From Merluccius polli (taxonomy: Eukaryota; Chordata; Actinopteri; Gadiformes; Merlucciidae), in NCBI GenBank assembly GCA_030340625.1, contig JAOPHQ010002290.1:242501-306500 (forward strand): 64,000 nt of DNA, read 5' to 3'. Made by a program: the position numbers and the translations under genes. The notes beneath the pieces are model-generated. The model was not told the origin of the DNA. It was given only the letters and a program-made list of their open reading frames with translations, and did no database searches. This document shows positions 51,071 to 62,965 of this stretch, one piece after another (position 1 is the stretch's first letter; each line of letters opens with the position of its first letter).

Positions 51071-51810
51071 CAGTTATTCCATTAGGGAACATCCTGGCTC
51101 CAGATGGGGACTGAAGAACATCTATGGTTCAACTCTTCAGCAGCTTAATGTGTTGTTAAACAATTAAGAAATGCAGCATACAGCTATTTAAACATTTCAA
51201 TGTTCACATGTTCACAGAAGCAAAATGACAAGTTTGTACATTCAACTCAGGATTTGCCCTGGATCTCCTTACCCATATAAATGCACTGGTCACTTCAAAA
51301 CGCCCGTCAGACATCTTTGGAGTTACACATTCGTCCAGTTCTAGACCTTTTCTTTCCACTAGCTTTTTTAAATTTATTTATTTTAACTGTGACATCTGAA
51401 CAATCTTTCTAGTCTTTGGTTGGATTTAAATAGCCCTACGCACTTCACTGTCTTGGAAACAGTACACCTGATTGGCTGAGAGACCGCACGAGCCATGCCC
51501 AATCACAGGTTATCACCATAGAGCTCTTGGCCAATAGCAGGAGGCAGATGGTCTCTGTGATTTCATTGTCACTAAGGGAGGGGGGGAAACTGTCAGGACA
51601 TTTGGCATTGACATGTCCGGTGATGATGCCTTATATGGTCAAAATATATAATCATAAAATATATAACATACATCATATAGTAATACATCTTTAATTTAAC
51701 CCGGTTAACCCATATGAAGAGCTCTGACGGAAATGCAGGAGGGTGCTGAATATCTCTTGGTAGTAAAGATTGCACACACACACACAAACACACACATACA
51801 CAAACTCACA

Positions 51811-51815
<5 letters not shown>

Positions 51816-51889
<74 letters not shown>
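51816..51889. repeat. (CA)n microsatellite
   Basis: About 37 CA units, preceded by an imperfect CA-rich stretch from 51774. Confidence 0.95.
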
Positions 51890-51890
<1 letters not shown>

Positions 51891-52083
51891 GCCACCATTA
51901 GTACCGCTCACGTCATAGGAATGAATGGGTTGATTTGCGGGAGCCATCGTCCTCCTTGAAGGTGGTCCGTCTCCCTGGCAACCAGCTCTATCCCTGGTCA
52001 GGAGCTTAGAACGATGGCAGAGAGCACACATCTGACATGGAGGTTAACCTCTCTCTCTCGCTGTGTGTGTGTGCTCTCTCCCT

Positions 52084-52085
<2 letters not shown>

Positions 52086-52144
<59 letters not shown>
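52086..52144. repeat. (CT)n microsatellite
   Basis: About 28 CT units following CTCCCTCCCTCC. The region 52145-53300 after it is AT-rich with nothing recognised. Confidence 0.95.
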
Positions 52145-52147
<3 letters not shown>

Positions 52148-53532
52148 ACAGGCTTGATTGATCCCTAAGAAGAAAAATGTATCCTTCTAGTTTGCTCATT
52201 TTGTATTCTCTGTCATGTAATTGATGTCGTTATGAAGACATTAGGGCTCCACACACATTTCCTGTTCTCTATTTTCATAAGCTCCTTCATTATAGAGCAA
52301 CTGCATTTCAATCTCTGTTTATTATTGATATGTTGCCAAGTCATCCCAGACTACAGTGAAAAGCATACAATTGAAGGAAACTTCCACAATGCTACTTCAT
52401 ATTTGTAAACAAAATAATCAATGTAAACTATTTATAATCTTTTTTTTAAAGCACTGCTAATCAACATTTTCAAGGCCTCTAAAATGCAATCCTATATGTT
52501 TTGGAGGTTCAGCTGCCTTTGCGTTCTGTCTGTCTCACTTCCTCTCCTTTCTTGTCTTTTTGTTTTCCCTCTTTGTCATACTTTTTTAAACATCAAGATA
52601 AGAAACTTTCTGAGTCAGGGTTTACGTTTTTGTGTGTCAGTGCAGCATAAATATGCTGGTCCATGCAACATAAATAGTTATCAGTGTGTTGTTGTATTAC
52701 TGAGTCAACAATACTAATGTCGGTCTCAAGTTAGACCTCAAAAGGCCATACTGATAAGTTAAGCAATTCTGACAAAGCATCTCTTGCAAGTGATGGATGA
52801 CAAAGTCCTTTATCAGCTCTGCCACAGAATACTTTTATAAAATATGTTTTGTGGACGGACTGAACAGAATCACATGTCATACATGTTGACAACTGTTGCA
52901 CCTTTCAGTTAATTGTTCACTTGGTCCATTTTTTGGTGGTTGGAGATAAAGGGATAAAAAAGTGGTTGATGTTAACATTTTTCTAATAGAAAAGGTATCT
53001 GAAAGGGGGCAAATTGGACCAGAATAAAACAATTTATAAAGAAAAATTCCCTGGATGGATTGACATAGCTATTCAACTTCTACTGTAGAAAACCATACTA
53101 GTAGAAAACCATACATAGTGCAGGTTTAATGAAGATAATACAATACATTAAAAATACACATTACACAGGCTAAATATGTACACATGGTACACACATTTTA
53201 TTATTAAACCGATCTCTCACGTTTCTGATCTCACATTTCCAATCTCTCATGGAAAAAACAATGACATGGTTTCTTTATTTAGAATACATCTAATACATTA
53301 AATAATGCTATCTCAGGTTAGGAGACTACAGATGGCTTTTCTGTCACCTTGTGATCCCTATCAGAGAGACAGTGAGGCATGTATGCATGTATGATAATAT
53401 AAAGATATCTGACTCGGGTCTGTCCTATCTTGATGTGCCTAATGCGTCTGTGTCTATAAATAGATGCGTGGGTGTGCATGCTACCAGTCTGTCTCAGCAC
53501 TTTGCACGTACCTGGGAATCATCACCACAGGC

Positions 53533-53648
<116 letters not shown>

Positions 53649-53861
53649 GGCTGTTCCATTCCACCATCCACTGTCAGAATAAAAATAAGCCCACATTTTT
53701 ATATGCATTTTATAAGTGTATAAATTACATAAAATAAATAAAGAAGTAAAGTAAGAAAAAGTAAGAAGTACATTTTCTATCAACATGTGTATGAAGTGGA
53801 AGAGATAGATTCTGGGCAGTAAGTGAGCATTCACATATTTCCCAAAGCTCTGCCCATTGCT

Positions 53862-53929
53862 CTCATAATGGGACGTGCTCAACAAGCCACCGGTGAACAT
53901 AATGGGACGCGCTCAACAAGCCACCGGTG
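53862..53929 (+). repeat. 34-bp tandem duplication
   Basis: ATAATGGGACG(T/C)GCTCAACAAGCC... occurs twice back to back, differing at one base plus edge variation, just before a (GT)n tract at 53948-53975. Confidence 0.85.
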
Positions 53930-53942
53930 AAGGCCACCACTG

Positions 53943-53981
<39 letters not shown>

Positions 53982-54494
53982 GTCTACCTCTTAACGTTCT
54001 TTATGCACTGTGCTCTTCACATATCTTCTTATTGCTATTCAACCCAAGGGCTTGTGAGGACGTTGTGCTAGCAGCCGTACAATACGGTAATAACAAAACG
54101 TCAGCTGTGCCATTTCAGTGTTGCTTGACATGCTATATTATGTGAATTAGATTAATCTAGATTTTTTAGATTTCGCTCAATAGTTATTTGATAGGAACCA
54201 GCTTCATAATGGCAATGTCTTTCTATTCAAATGTGTATTTTTTTCATGCACTAATACATGTAATAAGGTAATGGAAAGGTTATTAATGATAACATCTTAA
54301 ATAAGATTATATAAACATTTGACCACACAATAGGATCTCATTCAAGTATAGACACCGCCAGACGTACCTCTAAATATGTATAGTATATATTTATACAGCT
54401 AGACAGCTAGAGACGACCTTTATGGCCAAAGTGTTTCATAAAATGGTTATGCTATGAATCCAAAGGTGAAGATGGGGCCTTGCTGAGATCACAC

Positions 54495-54572
54495 AGACAC
54501 AGACACACATGCAGGCACACACACACACACGCACACACATATGCACACACACGCACACACACGCACACACAC

Positions 54573-54621
<49 letters not shown>

Positions 54622-54675
54622 CCAAACACACTTGCACGTATGCACACATGCACATAGACACACACACATGCACAT

Positions 54676-54706
<31 letters not shown>

Positions 54707-54707
54707 T
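54495..54707. repeat. imperfect (CA)n tract
   Basis: CA-rich with CACG and CATG interruptions. Further CA-rich stretches follow at 54905-55025 and 55255-55345. Confidence 0.9.
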
Positions 54708-55580
54708 AGTCAAGGTGAATAGAGAAGAGTGACAGTAGTGAATAGAGATACACAGAATAGTGTGAAATAGGAATTTGTGAGGTAATATCATACATCGGAC
54801 ACATATGTAAACGGAGGCTAGGTGGGTCAGTCATGCCTCACATATACATATATAGCACGGTAGTGTGATGCATGGAGGGCTTGCTTTAACAACATTATAA
54901 ATGACACACGCAAACATGCACACGGACAAAAACACACACACAAAAACACGCACACACACAAACACGCACACACAATCACGCACATACATGCACATGCAAA
55001 TCCACGACAAACACGCACACACATCGCACACCCTTTACTGATAAGAGCTCAACCAACCCTCCCCCAGAGTGATGTCTCCTTTGTGTGGTGTGTGTGTGTC
55101 TATGTGTGTGCACAGTTCCTTTGTCAGCCTTATCTGCCAAAGAGAGCACAGGGACTCTCCAGTGACCACACCGTCATAACTGGTCTCTCTCTCTCTCTCT
55201 CTCTTTCTGTCATGATATCCTCGTGATTAATGGTGATGGATTTCTCTGAGCCTTACACACACACATACACACACACACACACACGGCATGCATACACGCA
55301 CACACACATGCACGCACACACACATGCACACACACATACACACAGAGTCAATTAGGGTCTTTCTGTGGAGCACATGACTATACCACCATTTTTACAAAAA
55401 CAAGATAACACACACACACACACACTAAAGCCCGCAGGCAGTATCCCTTACTGATGTATGGTCTGTGTGTCGGTGTGAGTACTTCTCTATGACGACATCT
55501 CATCCAGGGGGAGATGCAGTGTTACAGCTCAGAGGAAGAGAACAAAGACAGTAAAACATGGACAGATTGACACTCACTCA

Positions 55581-55691
<111 letters not shown>

Positions 55692-55889
55692 GCATGCACA
55701 CATGTGTGCACACAACCACACACTGCAATCTTTGTTTTTCCCCAGCTCATTTCTCCTCATCTGCATCCACCCCAGTCACCTCAGTCTTTACTCATCAGCA
55801 TGTAAGTTCATATAGGTTTTAATTTGATGCTTTGAACCTCACTTCTACGTCGCTTTGCACAAAAGCCTCTGTTTATATCTCTCTCTCTC

Positions 55890-56055
55890 CATAGGCGTAG
55901 ATTACGGGGGGGACGGGGGGGACATGTCCCCACCACTATTTATAATTGAAATTTTGTCCCCACCACTTTTAAAAATGTGCAACCAATTGCAAACCAAATG
56001 TGCAAACCCCCCCCCCCCACCCCCATCGACAATCGCGCCCCCCCCCCGTCCCCAC
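55890..56055 (+). repeat. GTCCCCACCACT repeat, copy 2, with C-run ACAATCGCG junction
   Basis: Copy of 49445-49545 (CATAGGCGTAGATTACGG, GGGACATGTCCCCACCACTA, GTCCCCACCACTTTTAAAAA), continuing into C runs separated by ATCGACAATCGCG near 56027. Confidence 0.8.
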
Positions 56056-56062
56056 CTCGCCA

Positions 56063-56066
<4 letters not shown>

Positions 56067-56147
<81 letters not shown>

Positions 56148-56196
56148 GAATATATCTATATATATATATAGAGATAGAGATAGATATAGATATATA

Positions 56197-56240
<44 letters not shown>
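56067..56240. repeat. compound (CT)n-(TA)n microsatellite
   Basis: CT units to about 56126, then TA and GATA/TCTA-type units to about 56240. A second (CT)n tract follows at 56437-56504, running into (CA)n. Confidence 0.95.
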
Positions 56241-56243
<3 letters not shown>

Positions 56244-56440
56244 TGCTCTATGAGGTTATGGAGTAGGGGGTGGAGGTAGTGGGGATGGAGGAGGAGGAGG
56301 AGGAGGGCGTAATGAATCTATGCATGTGCTTTCCCCTGGTGAATTTACTGCTGAGGCCCGGGTCATAACTTAGGAGGCGCGTGCACACGGAGTAGCACGT
56401 AAAGACATGCTTAAGACCACTACCTCCTCTCTCTCTCTCC

Positions 56441-56527
<87 letters not shown>

Positions 56528-57039
56528 ACAATAAGCACCCTCGCTTCCATTATTCCTCTGCTGGAGAATAGATATATGGGTGTTTCGTGTCATGACCTTG
56601 ACATTCTTTGTGTATGTGTGTGTGTGTACGTGTTGGTGGATAGTGAGGATAAGTGGTCTTTTCCATACCTAATGAGATGTCTGTCCATCTGTCTGACAGA
56701 CATATAGATAGATAAGACAGGTAGAGTAATCATTATGTGGATCCACATATTCACTGATTCACCATCATGGGTCTCAAATCTCCTTCCCTCAGACAAATGT
56801 TGACCATCCTTATCTCTCTACATTTCCATCTAAAGCTGAAGCTGATCACTAGTGGTGGGTAAACCAGATGCAACATGTAAACACTTGGACCTGTTTACAA
56901 ATGTATTTATTATTTTGTATTTTTTATAGGAAATGGGTAAAAAGTGAAAAGGCAACATGTTCTTCCAGATATTGACCTCCGGTCATGCAATTAGTGTTTG
57001 GGCTTGGATAGATGCAGGAGATAAGTATATTAGACTATG

Positions 57040-57175
57040 TTATGCTGTTATGCTGTGTTAGCCTTTATTACATTATGTGACGCTGTTACGCTGTGTTACA
57101 CTATATGTTACGCTATATGTTACGCTATATGTTACACCATGTTACGCTATATTACACTATGTTACGCCACTCCTT
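57040..57175. repeat. TTACGCTATA minisatellite, left part
   Basis: Units such as TATATGTTACGC and CTATGTTACACT recur about ten times. The pattern resumes at 58936-58978 after the L2-like element, so the element appears to sit inside this repeat. Confidence 0.75.
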
Positions 57176-58936
57176 GCTGAACTGACTCTGCGCTATCATG
57201 GTTCACATCCTACCTGATGAATCGCACTTACCAGGTCACATGGAATGGCTCCTTGTCCAAACCCTGCTCTCTTGACAACAGTGTCCCTCAAGACTCAGTA
57301 TTAGGACCGCTTCCGTTCTCCCTATATACTAGATCCCTAGGCTCTGTAATCACATCACATGGTTTCTCCTATCACTGCTACGCGGACGACACTCAACTCT
57401 TTCGCCTCTTCCGACACCCTGATTGCAACACATCTCAGAATGTCTGGCAGACATCAGCACTTGGATGACTGCGCATCACCTGAAGCTTAACAAGACTGAG
57501 CTCCTCTTCATGCCCAGGAAAGACTGCCCTCACATGGACTTACTGGTCACTGTCAAGGACATTGCGGTATGTCCTTCACCAACTGCAGGGAACCTCGTGG
57601 TACTGGACAATCACCTATGCTGCACAGCCAACATCCCCGTGGTGGCCTGATCCTGCAGATTTGCTCTCTACAACATCCACAGAATCCGGCCCTTCCTCAC
57701 GAGGGAAGCAGCACAGCTCTTAATCCAAGCGCTCGTAATCTCCCGCCTCAACTACTGCAACTCGCTTCTGGCTGGACTCCCTGCCTCCGCAATCAAACCT
57801 TTGCAGCGTATCCAGACCACTGCAGCACGCCTCATGTTCAACCTACCAAAATTCTCCCACGTGACCCCCCCTCCTCTGTGACCTCTACTGGCTCCCTGTA
57901 GTAGCTCACATCAGATTCAAGACAATGGTACTGTTGTGTGGCGTTCAAGGAGAGCCAGGGCCCAGATGAAGAGACATAGAAGAACAAAGTTTATTTGATA
58001 AAGTAGCAACAGAAAATCCACGGCAGGAAAAAACGTTCACGGGAAAAAACTCAAAATCACCCTCAAAGGGAAAAATGCAAAGTGCAACGAAAAACAACTA
58101 GGAGAAAATCACTAGCGAGAACTAACAAAATACACAAGCGACGGACAAGGATATACTTAAGTTTGCGAGGAGGGGAGCTTGAGAGCAACGGGAGCGTAGG
58201 GGACGTGTAGCGGGAACAAAGGAATCGTCTGGCACTGAGGAGTGTTTGGAGCTGGCTTAAGTAGCCGGGCTGATTACGAACTAGCGTCAGGTGTGTGAGT
58301 GAGAGAGCCCAGCTCCCTGTTGCTCAGCCCCTCCTCGCGCTCTGCCTGCAGGCACAGGGAAAAACAAAGTCAAATACAAAAGATCAGGATCATGACAGGT
58401 CTACTGACCTACAAGGCTGCCAACGGAACTGCCCCTACCTATCTCCAGTGCTAGTCAGACCCCACGCCCCAGCTCAAGTGCTCCGCTCAACTACCTCAGC
58501 TGGCTGGCTGGTACCGCCATCGCTAAGAGCTAGCAAAGGTCGCACAGCAAAGTCACAACTCTGCTCTGTTTTGGCACCACAATGGTGGAACGAGCTGCCT
58601 GTCACTTGTTCAGAGTTCACCTGGACTCTGCATAGCATCCTTCCTCTACCTACCTAAAAAATACAATAAAATAAAATAAAATAAAATCCTCTTTTGCACT
58701 TATTTTATGTTTGTACGTCCTGGCACTTAAAAATAGTACTTAGCATTGTGAAGCATCTTACCATAGCTATCTTTGTTGTATATACGAGGAATGAGTTAAC
58801 CTAGCAATTATGAGTGCTTAAAACTTGTTCTATTGACATCCTTACTGTAACGACAGCAATATATTGTTACACTTTCTTATGACAAATGTAAGTCGCTTTG
58901 GACAAAAGCGTCTGCTAAATGCCCTAAATGTAAATG
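57176..58936 (+). mobile_element. L2-like LINE, truncated and frameshifted
   Basis: The reverse-transcriptase part includes RTYQVTWNGSLSKPC, SVLGPLPFSLYTRSLGSVIT and YHCYADDTQLF (YADD catalytic motif), then STWMTAHHLKLNKTELLF. Later parts are LINYCNSLLAG-like (frameshifted), and after the LTR insertion LTYKAANGTAPTYL-type sequence and APQWWNELPV. The 3' end is TAAGTCGCTTTGGACAAAAG, CGTCTGCTAAATG and AAATGTAAATG, typical of fish L2/CR1-type LINEs. The start is truncated and several frameshifts exist, so it is inactive. Confidence 0.85.
57932..58397 (-). mobile_element. solo LTR-like insertion in the L2-like LINE
   Basis: The 466-bp block interrupts the LINE reading frame. On the - strand it begins TGTCATGATCC and ends CCACACAACA, so it has TG...CA ends as LTRs do. 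GGTAC on the left and GGTCT on the right may be an imperfect 5-bp target duplication. No internal retroelement coding region is present. Confidence 0.6.
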
Positions 58937-58978
58937 TTACGCTACGTAACACTATGTTACACTATGTTATGCTTATGT
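58936..58978. repeat. TTACGCTATA minisatellite, right part
   Basis: TTACGCTACGTAACACTATG and following units match the left part at 57040-57175. Confidence 0.7.
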
Positions 58979-59205
58979 TAGGCTGGAGAAGGCATTCGAC
59001 CGTGTCCCTCGGGAAGTCCTGTGGGGGGTTCTCCGGGAGTACGGGGTACCGGACCCCCTAATATGGGCTGTCCGTTCCCTGTATGACCGGTGTCAGAGCT
59101 TGGTCCACATTGCCGGTAATAAGTCGGACTTGTTTCCAGTGAGGGTTGGACTCCGCCAGGGCTGCCCTTTGTCACCGATCCTGTTCATAATTTTTGTTGT
59201 TTGTT
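58979..59205 (+). mobile_element. LINE reverse-transcriptase fragment
   Basis: Encodes LEKAFDRVPREVLWGVLREY, GVPDPLIWAVRSLYDRCQ, IAGNKSDLFPVRVGLRQGCP and LSPILFIIF without a stop. It comes from the same LINE family as 21288-23045 but from the central palm region that is damaged there, and in the opposite orientation. Only about 225 bp are present, truncated at both ends. Confidence 0.9.
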
Positions 59206-60420
59206 GTTCACAGTTGTTCACAACCTGTTCACAGTTATGGGTTTTGTATGGGGTTTGCATGTGTGTGTGTGTGTGTTTGTGAATGAGAGATATAAGTTAT
59301 TGAATAAGCTGCACATTTTCTCATCTGGCCTGATAAAGCCATCAAGAGTGTAATGGCAGAGAGCGGGAGGGAGAGGTGGTGACTGGATGAACACTTTCAT
59401 TTTTACAATATCATCCTACTCTCACACAAACACACAAAACAATACAGGTAAATTAGATAAACTTCATCCAAATCTCCTTTTTTAAACGGAAAGACTTCTA
59501 ACAGTTCTAAAGCCAATGTACAAACTGTCTATAATCATCAAATGATCAAATCAAAATGAAACAAAAGTTGTTGTGTTTCCCAACCTCCACTGAATGTGGT
59601 GGGCCCTGCTGCTTATGGCCAGCCTTTAAGGTCATTGAGTTTGAGCCATCGGCGGTCAAATGGCCATTGATTAAATGGAGTAGTCCCAATCATTCCAAAT
59701 CAATGGGGATGCATCACTCAAGGAGAACAAGACCTGCTGCCTTAACCCTGGAAGTACTCACACTCTTAAGTACTGCTCTCAATTACTATTAAGAGACATG
59801 AGTAGTATCCATTTAGTATTTCTATTTCAGAGAGCTTCATACACTGTATTTAAAAATGTAAAAATGTCTAATGTATATTTTTATCTTGAAAGTGTTTCCC
59901 TATATCCCTCTGTACACCAAACATGTGAACTCAGAGATTGCACATTTATATTCTTAATCTTCAACATGCGCTTGTAATGTATCCATAAACAATGTAAACA
60001 GAAGAACAAAACAGAACAGCAAGCTTCTTAATGTACATTTGTTTTATCATATCTAAACATTGTCGTCTTTTGGTGCCATTTTCAAAATAAGTTGTTGGAT
60101 GTAGTACTTCATGTTCAAAGAGGTGAACATATAACTATAAGGAAAAAGCAAATGTTTCTCATTGAAAAAGTATCTGCTGAAAACAAATTAAATGAGTGTA
60201 AATTAGTGAGTAATGGTTTTTCAAATATAGCTCTATGCTAACATAGCATGAAACACCATAAAACATATGCTGCTAACATTTAATCGCATACCACACCCCA
60301 ACATTGGCTTGTCTAAGCATTCAAAGACAGAGCTATCTATGCCTTATGGGTCTGGGTTATGTGGTAAAACTACTATAATACTAAAGAAAATGTATTATAC
60401 TAAACTAATGATTGACGTGC
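59206..60420. other. intergenic, nothing recognised
   Basis: AT-rich unique sequence with a short GT run at 59259-59278. No exon-like, RNA-gene or transposon signal was found by reading. Confidence 0.6.
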
Positions 60421-60427
60421 TCTGACT

Positions 60428-60428
<1 letters not shown>

Positions 60429-60478
<50 letters not shown>
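60429..60478. repeat. (AAT)n microsatellite
   Basis: About 16 AAT units followed by ACATTAGATTTATATAGCAA, the type of tail seen on dispersed fish repeats. Confidence 0.9.
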
Positions 60479-60645
60479 ATTAGATTTATATAGCAATTTG
60501 ATGACATCATCCACAGCTTGTGAATGGAGCTGCTGCAGGACACCAGGCTTAGCCACTCAGTGCCAGCGGGCCATTTACAAAGATGACATCATTCCACTGC
60601 GGTACTTATCGCACAAATGCACAAATGCACACACACACTCACCCT

Positions 60646-60775
<130 letters not shown>

Positions 60776-60979
60776 GCACAGGCACAGGCACAGGCAAACA
60801 CAAACACAGGCACAGTCTTGACCAAACACACACATACACACACAAACACACACGCGCTCACCCCCCCCCCCCCCCACACACACAGAAGTATCGTTCGCAC
60901 GGAGGTATGACTGCCCAGTTCTCAGGTCTCACCCTGTTACGGATCCTCCCTCCTGAGGCTGGCAGCAATTAGTATATGA

Positions 60980-61012
<33 letters not shown>

Positions 61013-61707
61013 TGTGTGTGTGTGTGTGTGAGGGAACACAACACCCTGCTCTAAGCCACTGTGTATAGAGAGCAGGGGACCCACCTGAAGAGCAGCTTCA
61101 TCACATCCATCAAAGGAACGACGGCAGCGCTGTCGAAACAAAGCTGAAAACACAACCCATACAACCTGAACCCTTCTAATTAGCTTCATCTGGTGCAGGT
61201 CCATGTGTACCTGGTGTTCTTTACACTCTGAAACCACACTGGGAAATGGATGACTCACTTCTAATAAGCTGCCCTCACTAGCATCGTCAGCGTGTGCTAT
61301 TGGGTGCACAACTTTGTGTGCCTGTGTGTATGGGTGTACAAGTGACAAATTGAAGAAAAAAAAGATGAAAAAAGAAAGCACAAATGATGAATCAAAGGCA
61401 AGTGAGAGAAGAGAGAAGAAAGAAAAAAAAAAGGGGGGAACACGATCGGGGCACACTAGGTCACGAGAGGTCACCGAGAGGTCACGCGTGCGCATGGAGG
61501 AGGGAAGGGGGGCGTCGGGGTGATGTGCACGCCTGATCCTTGTGTGCCACTGACCCGCCTGTGAACAGCCCTCGTTTTGTTTTCTTTGTTGTAGTTTTTA
61601 TTATCAACGTGTCATTTAACCTGTCATTATTACAAATAGCATGACAAAACACAGGGAGCGATGGCTCCCATGCCTTTAATGTGTCTAGGGTGGGAGGGGA
61701 GGGGAGG

Positions 61708-61743
<36 letters not shown>
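61708..61743. repeat. poly-G tract of about 36
   Basis: Uninterrupted G run following GGGAGGGGAGGGGAGGCG. Potential G-quadruplex; the length is uncertain in any assembly. Confidence 0.9.
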
Positions 61744-61745
<2 letters not shown>

Positions 61746-61916
61746 GTGTAGGTACACGTGGAGAACTTGCCAAGAACAGTTAATTCATTATAATTACTGC
61801 AGGTCTCTTGATGAGAGGTCTTTTTTCTCTCTCGAAAATACTTGGCAATATCTTCATGAAAAGAGCAGAAATAAGTCAGAACCCAACCACACCTAAAGCA
61901 AATGGGGTTCAGATGC

Positions 61917-62116
61917 TTAAAGGTCCCCCATTTTACCACCAGGTGTGATGTTGATTAGCCATTACAAGCCATTACAGTACAAACTGGTAGGCTGATCTAT
62001 TTATCATACATCTGGGTGAACACTCCCATGTGTGATGTCACTAGAGGGTAGAATTTGAAATGGCTTGTAATGGCTAATCAACATCACACCTGGTGGTAAA
62101 ATAGGGGACCTTTTAA
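61917..62116. mobile_element. TTAA-type MITE with 50-bp inverted repeats
   Basis: The body starts AGGTCCCCCATTTTACCACC at 61921 and ends with its complement at about 62111. Terminal inverted repeats are about 50 bp with one mismatch near the tip. TTAA lies at the left edge (61917-61920) and TTTAA at the right. piggyBac-like, non-coding. Confidence 0.85.
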
Positions 62117-62630
62117 ACAGGGCTCCGAACCGGTTCAAGGAACGAAAACGAAAACCGAAAACGAACGGAATTTTACGAGGAACGGAAACGGAAACGAAAA
62201 CCAAATGGTCTTCAACTGTTCCGGAACAGAAACGTTATTCTGAAATCCCCAAAACCGGTTAATAACGTTTTTTTTTTGTTCTCTATATAGCCTATAAAAT
62301 TTCACAAAAGCATAGCCTATTTCATGAAAAAAAAAAAAATTCTGGTTGCCGCGTTCACTTCGCCGCCCGCTAAGCTCAGCTGTCACAAATTCCCACCACC
62401 ACCCTGGTTATATACCAATAACTAGGTCTATTGTAAGGTATCGACCACAAACATAGACTAGGCCCAATAACACTGCCGGAACGTTAAGAACGAACGTTAT
62501 TTTACGTTCCGAACCGGTTCAGGAACGATATGTTGGTGGCGGAACGCAAGAACGAAAACGTTAAATATACCGGTTCCGTTCGGAGCGGAACGATTGAAAA
62601 ATAATGTCGTTTTCAAGCCCTGCTTTTAAA
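62110..62630. mobile_element. hAT-type MITE with perfect 8-bp target duplication
   Basis: The body 62118-62622 (505 bp) has CAGGGCT...AGCCCTG ends and the exact 8-bp direct repeat CTTTTAAA on both sides (62110-62117 and 62623-62630). The interior is full of GGAACGGAAACG/CGTTCC words giving internal symmetry. It inserted at the right edge of the TTAA-type MITE, so it is the younger of the two. Confidence 0.88.
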
Positions 62631-62864
62631 TAAACAAAACAAACACAAAAAAAGGAATTACTTTCGTATTGTTCCACCTACCTTTTGATAGAGTCATAGT
62701 CCCCTCCTCTGTCGTCTCCTAATTGGGACACTTTTGATCAGCCTCCTCCTATTCTGGGGACTGACAGAATCTCTCAGAGGTGAGAGAGAAAAGAATAGGG
62801 TTATTATGCTAGATGCCTAGTGGCCATCAAGGGCATGCACATATGTTTTATATTTACATTTTGT

Positions 62865-62965
62865 TTTATTTTAGGACATGGCTTTTATCCAACAGTGACT
62901 TACAGTGAATACAGGTCCAGATAATGAAGGAGCAGGTAAGAGGTTAAGCGTCTCACTCAAGCATG
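62865..62965 (-). repeat. antisense L2/SINE-type tail
   Basis: GGCTTTTATCCAACAGTGAC then TTACAGTGAATACAG is the complement of the TGTAAGTCGCTTTGGA-type tail seen at 58890-58936. It is followed by GGTTAAGCGTCTCACTCAAG, also typical of this repeat in fish. Confidence 0.6.
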
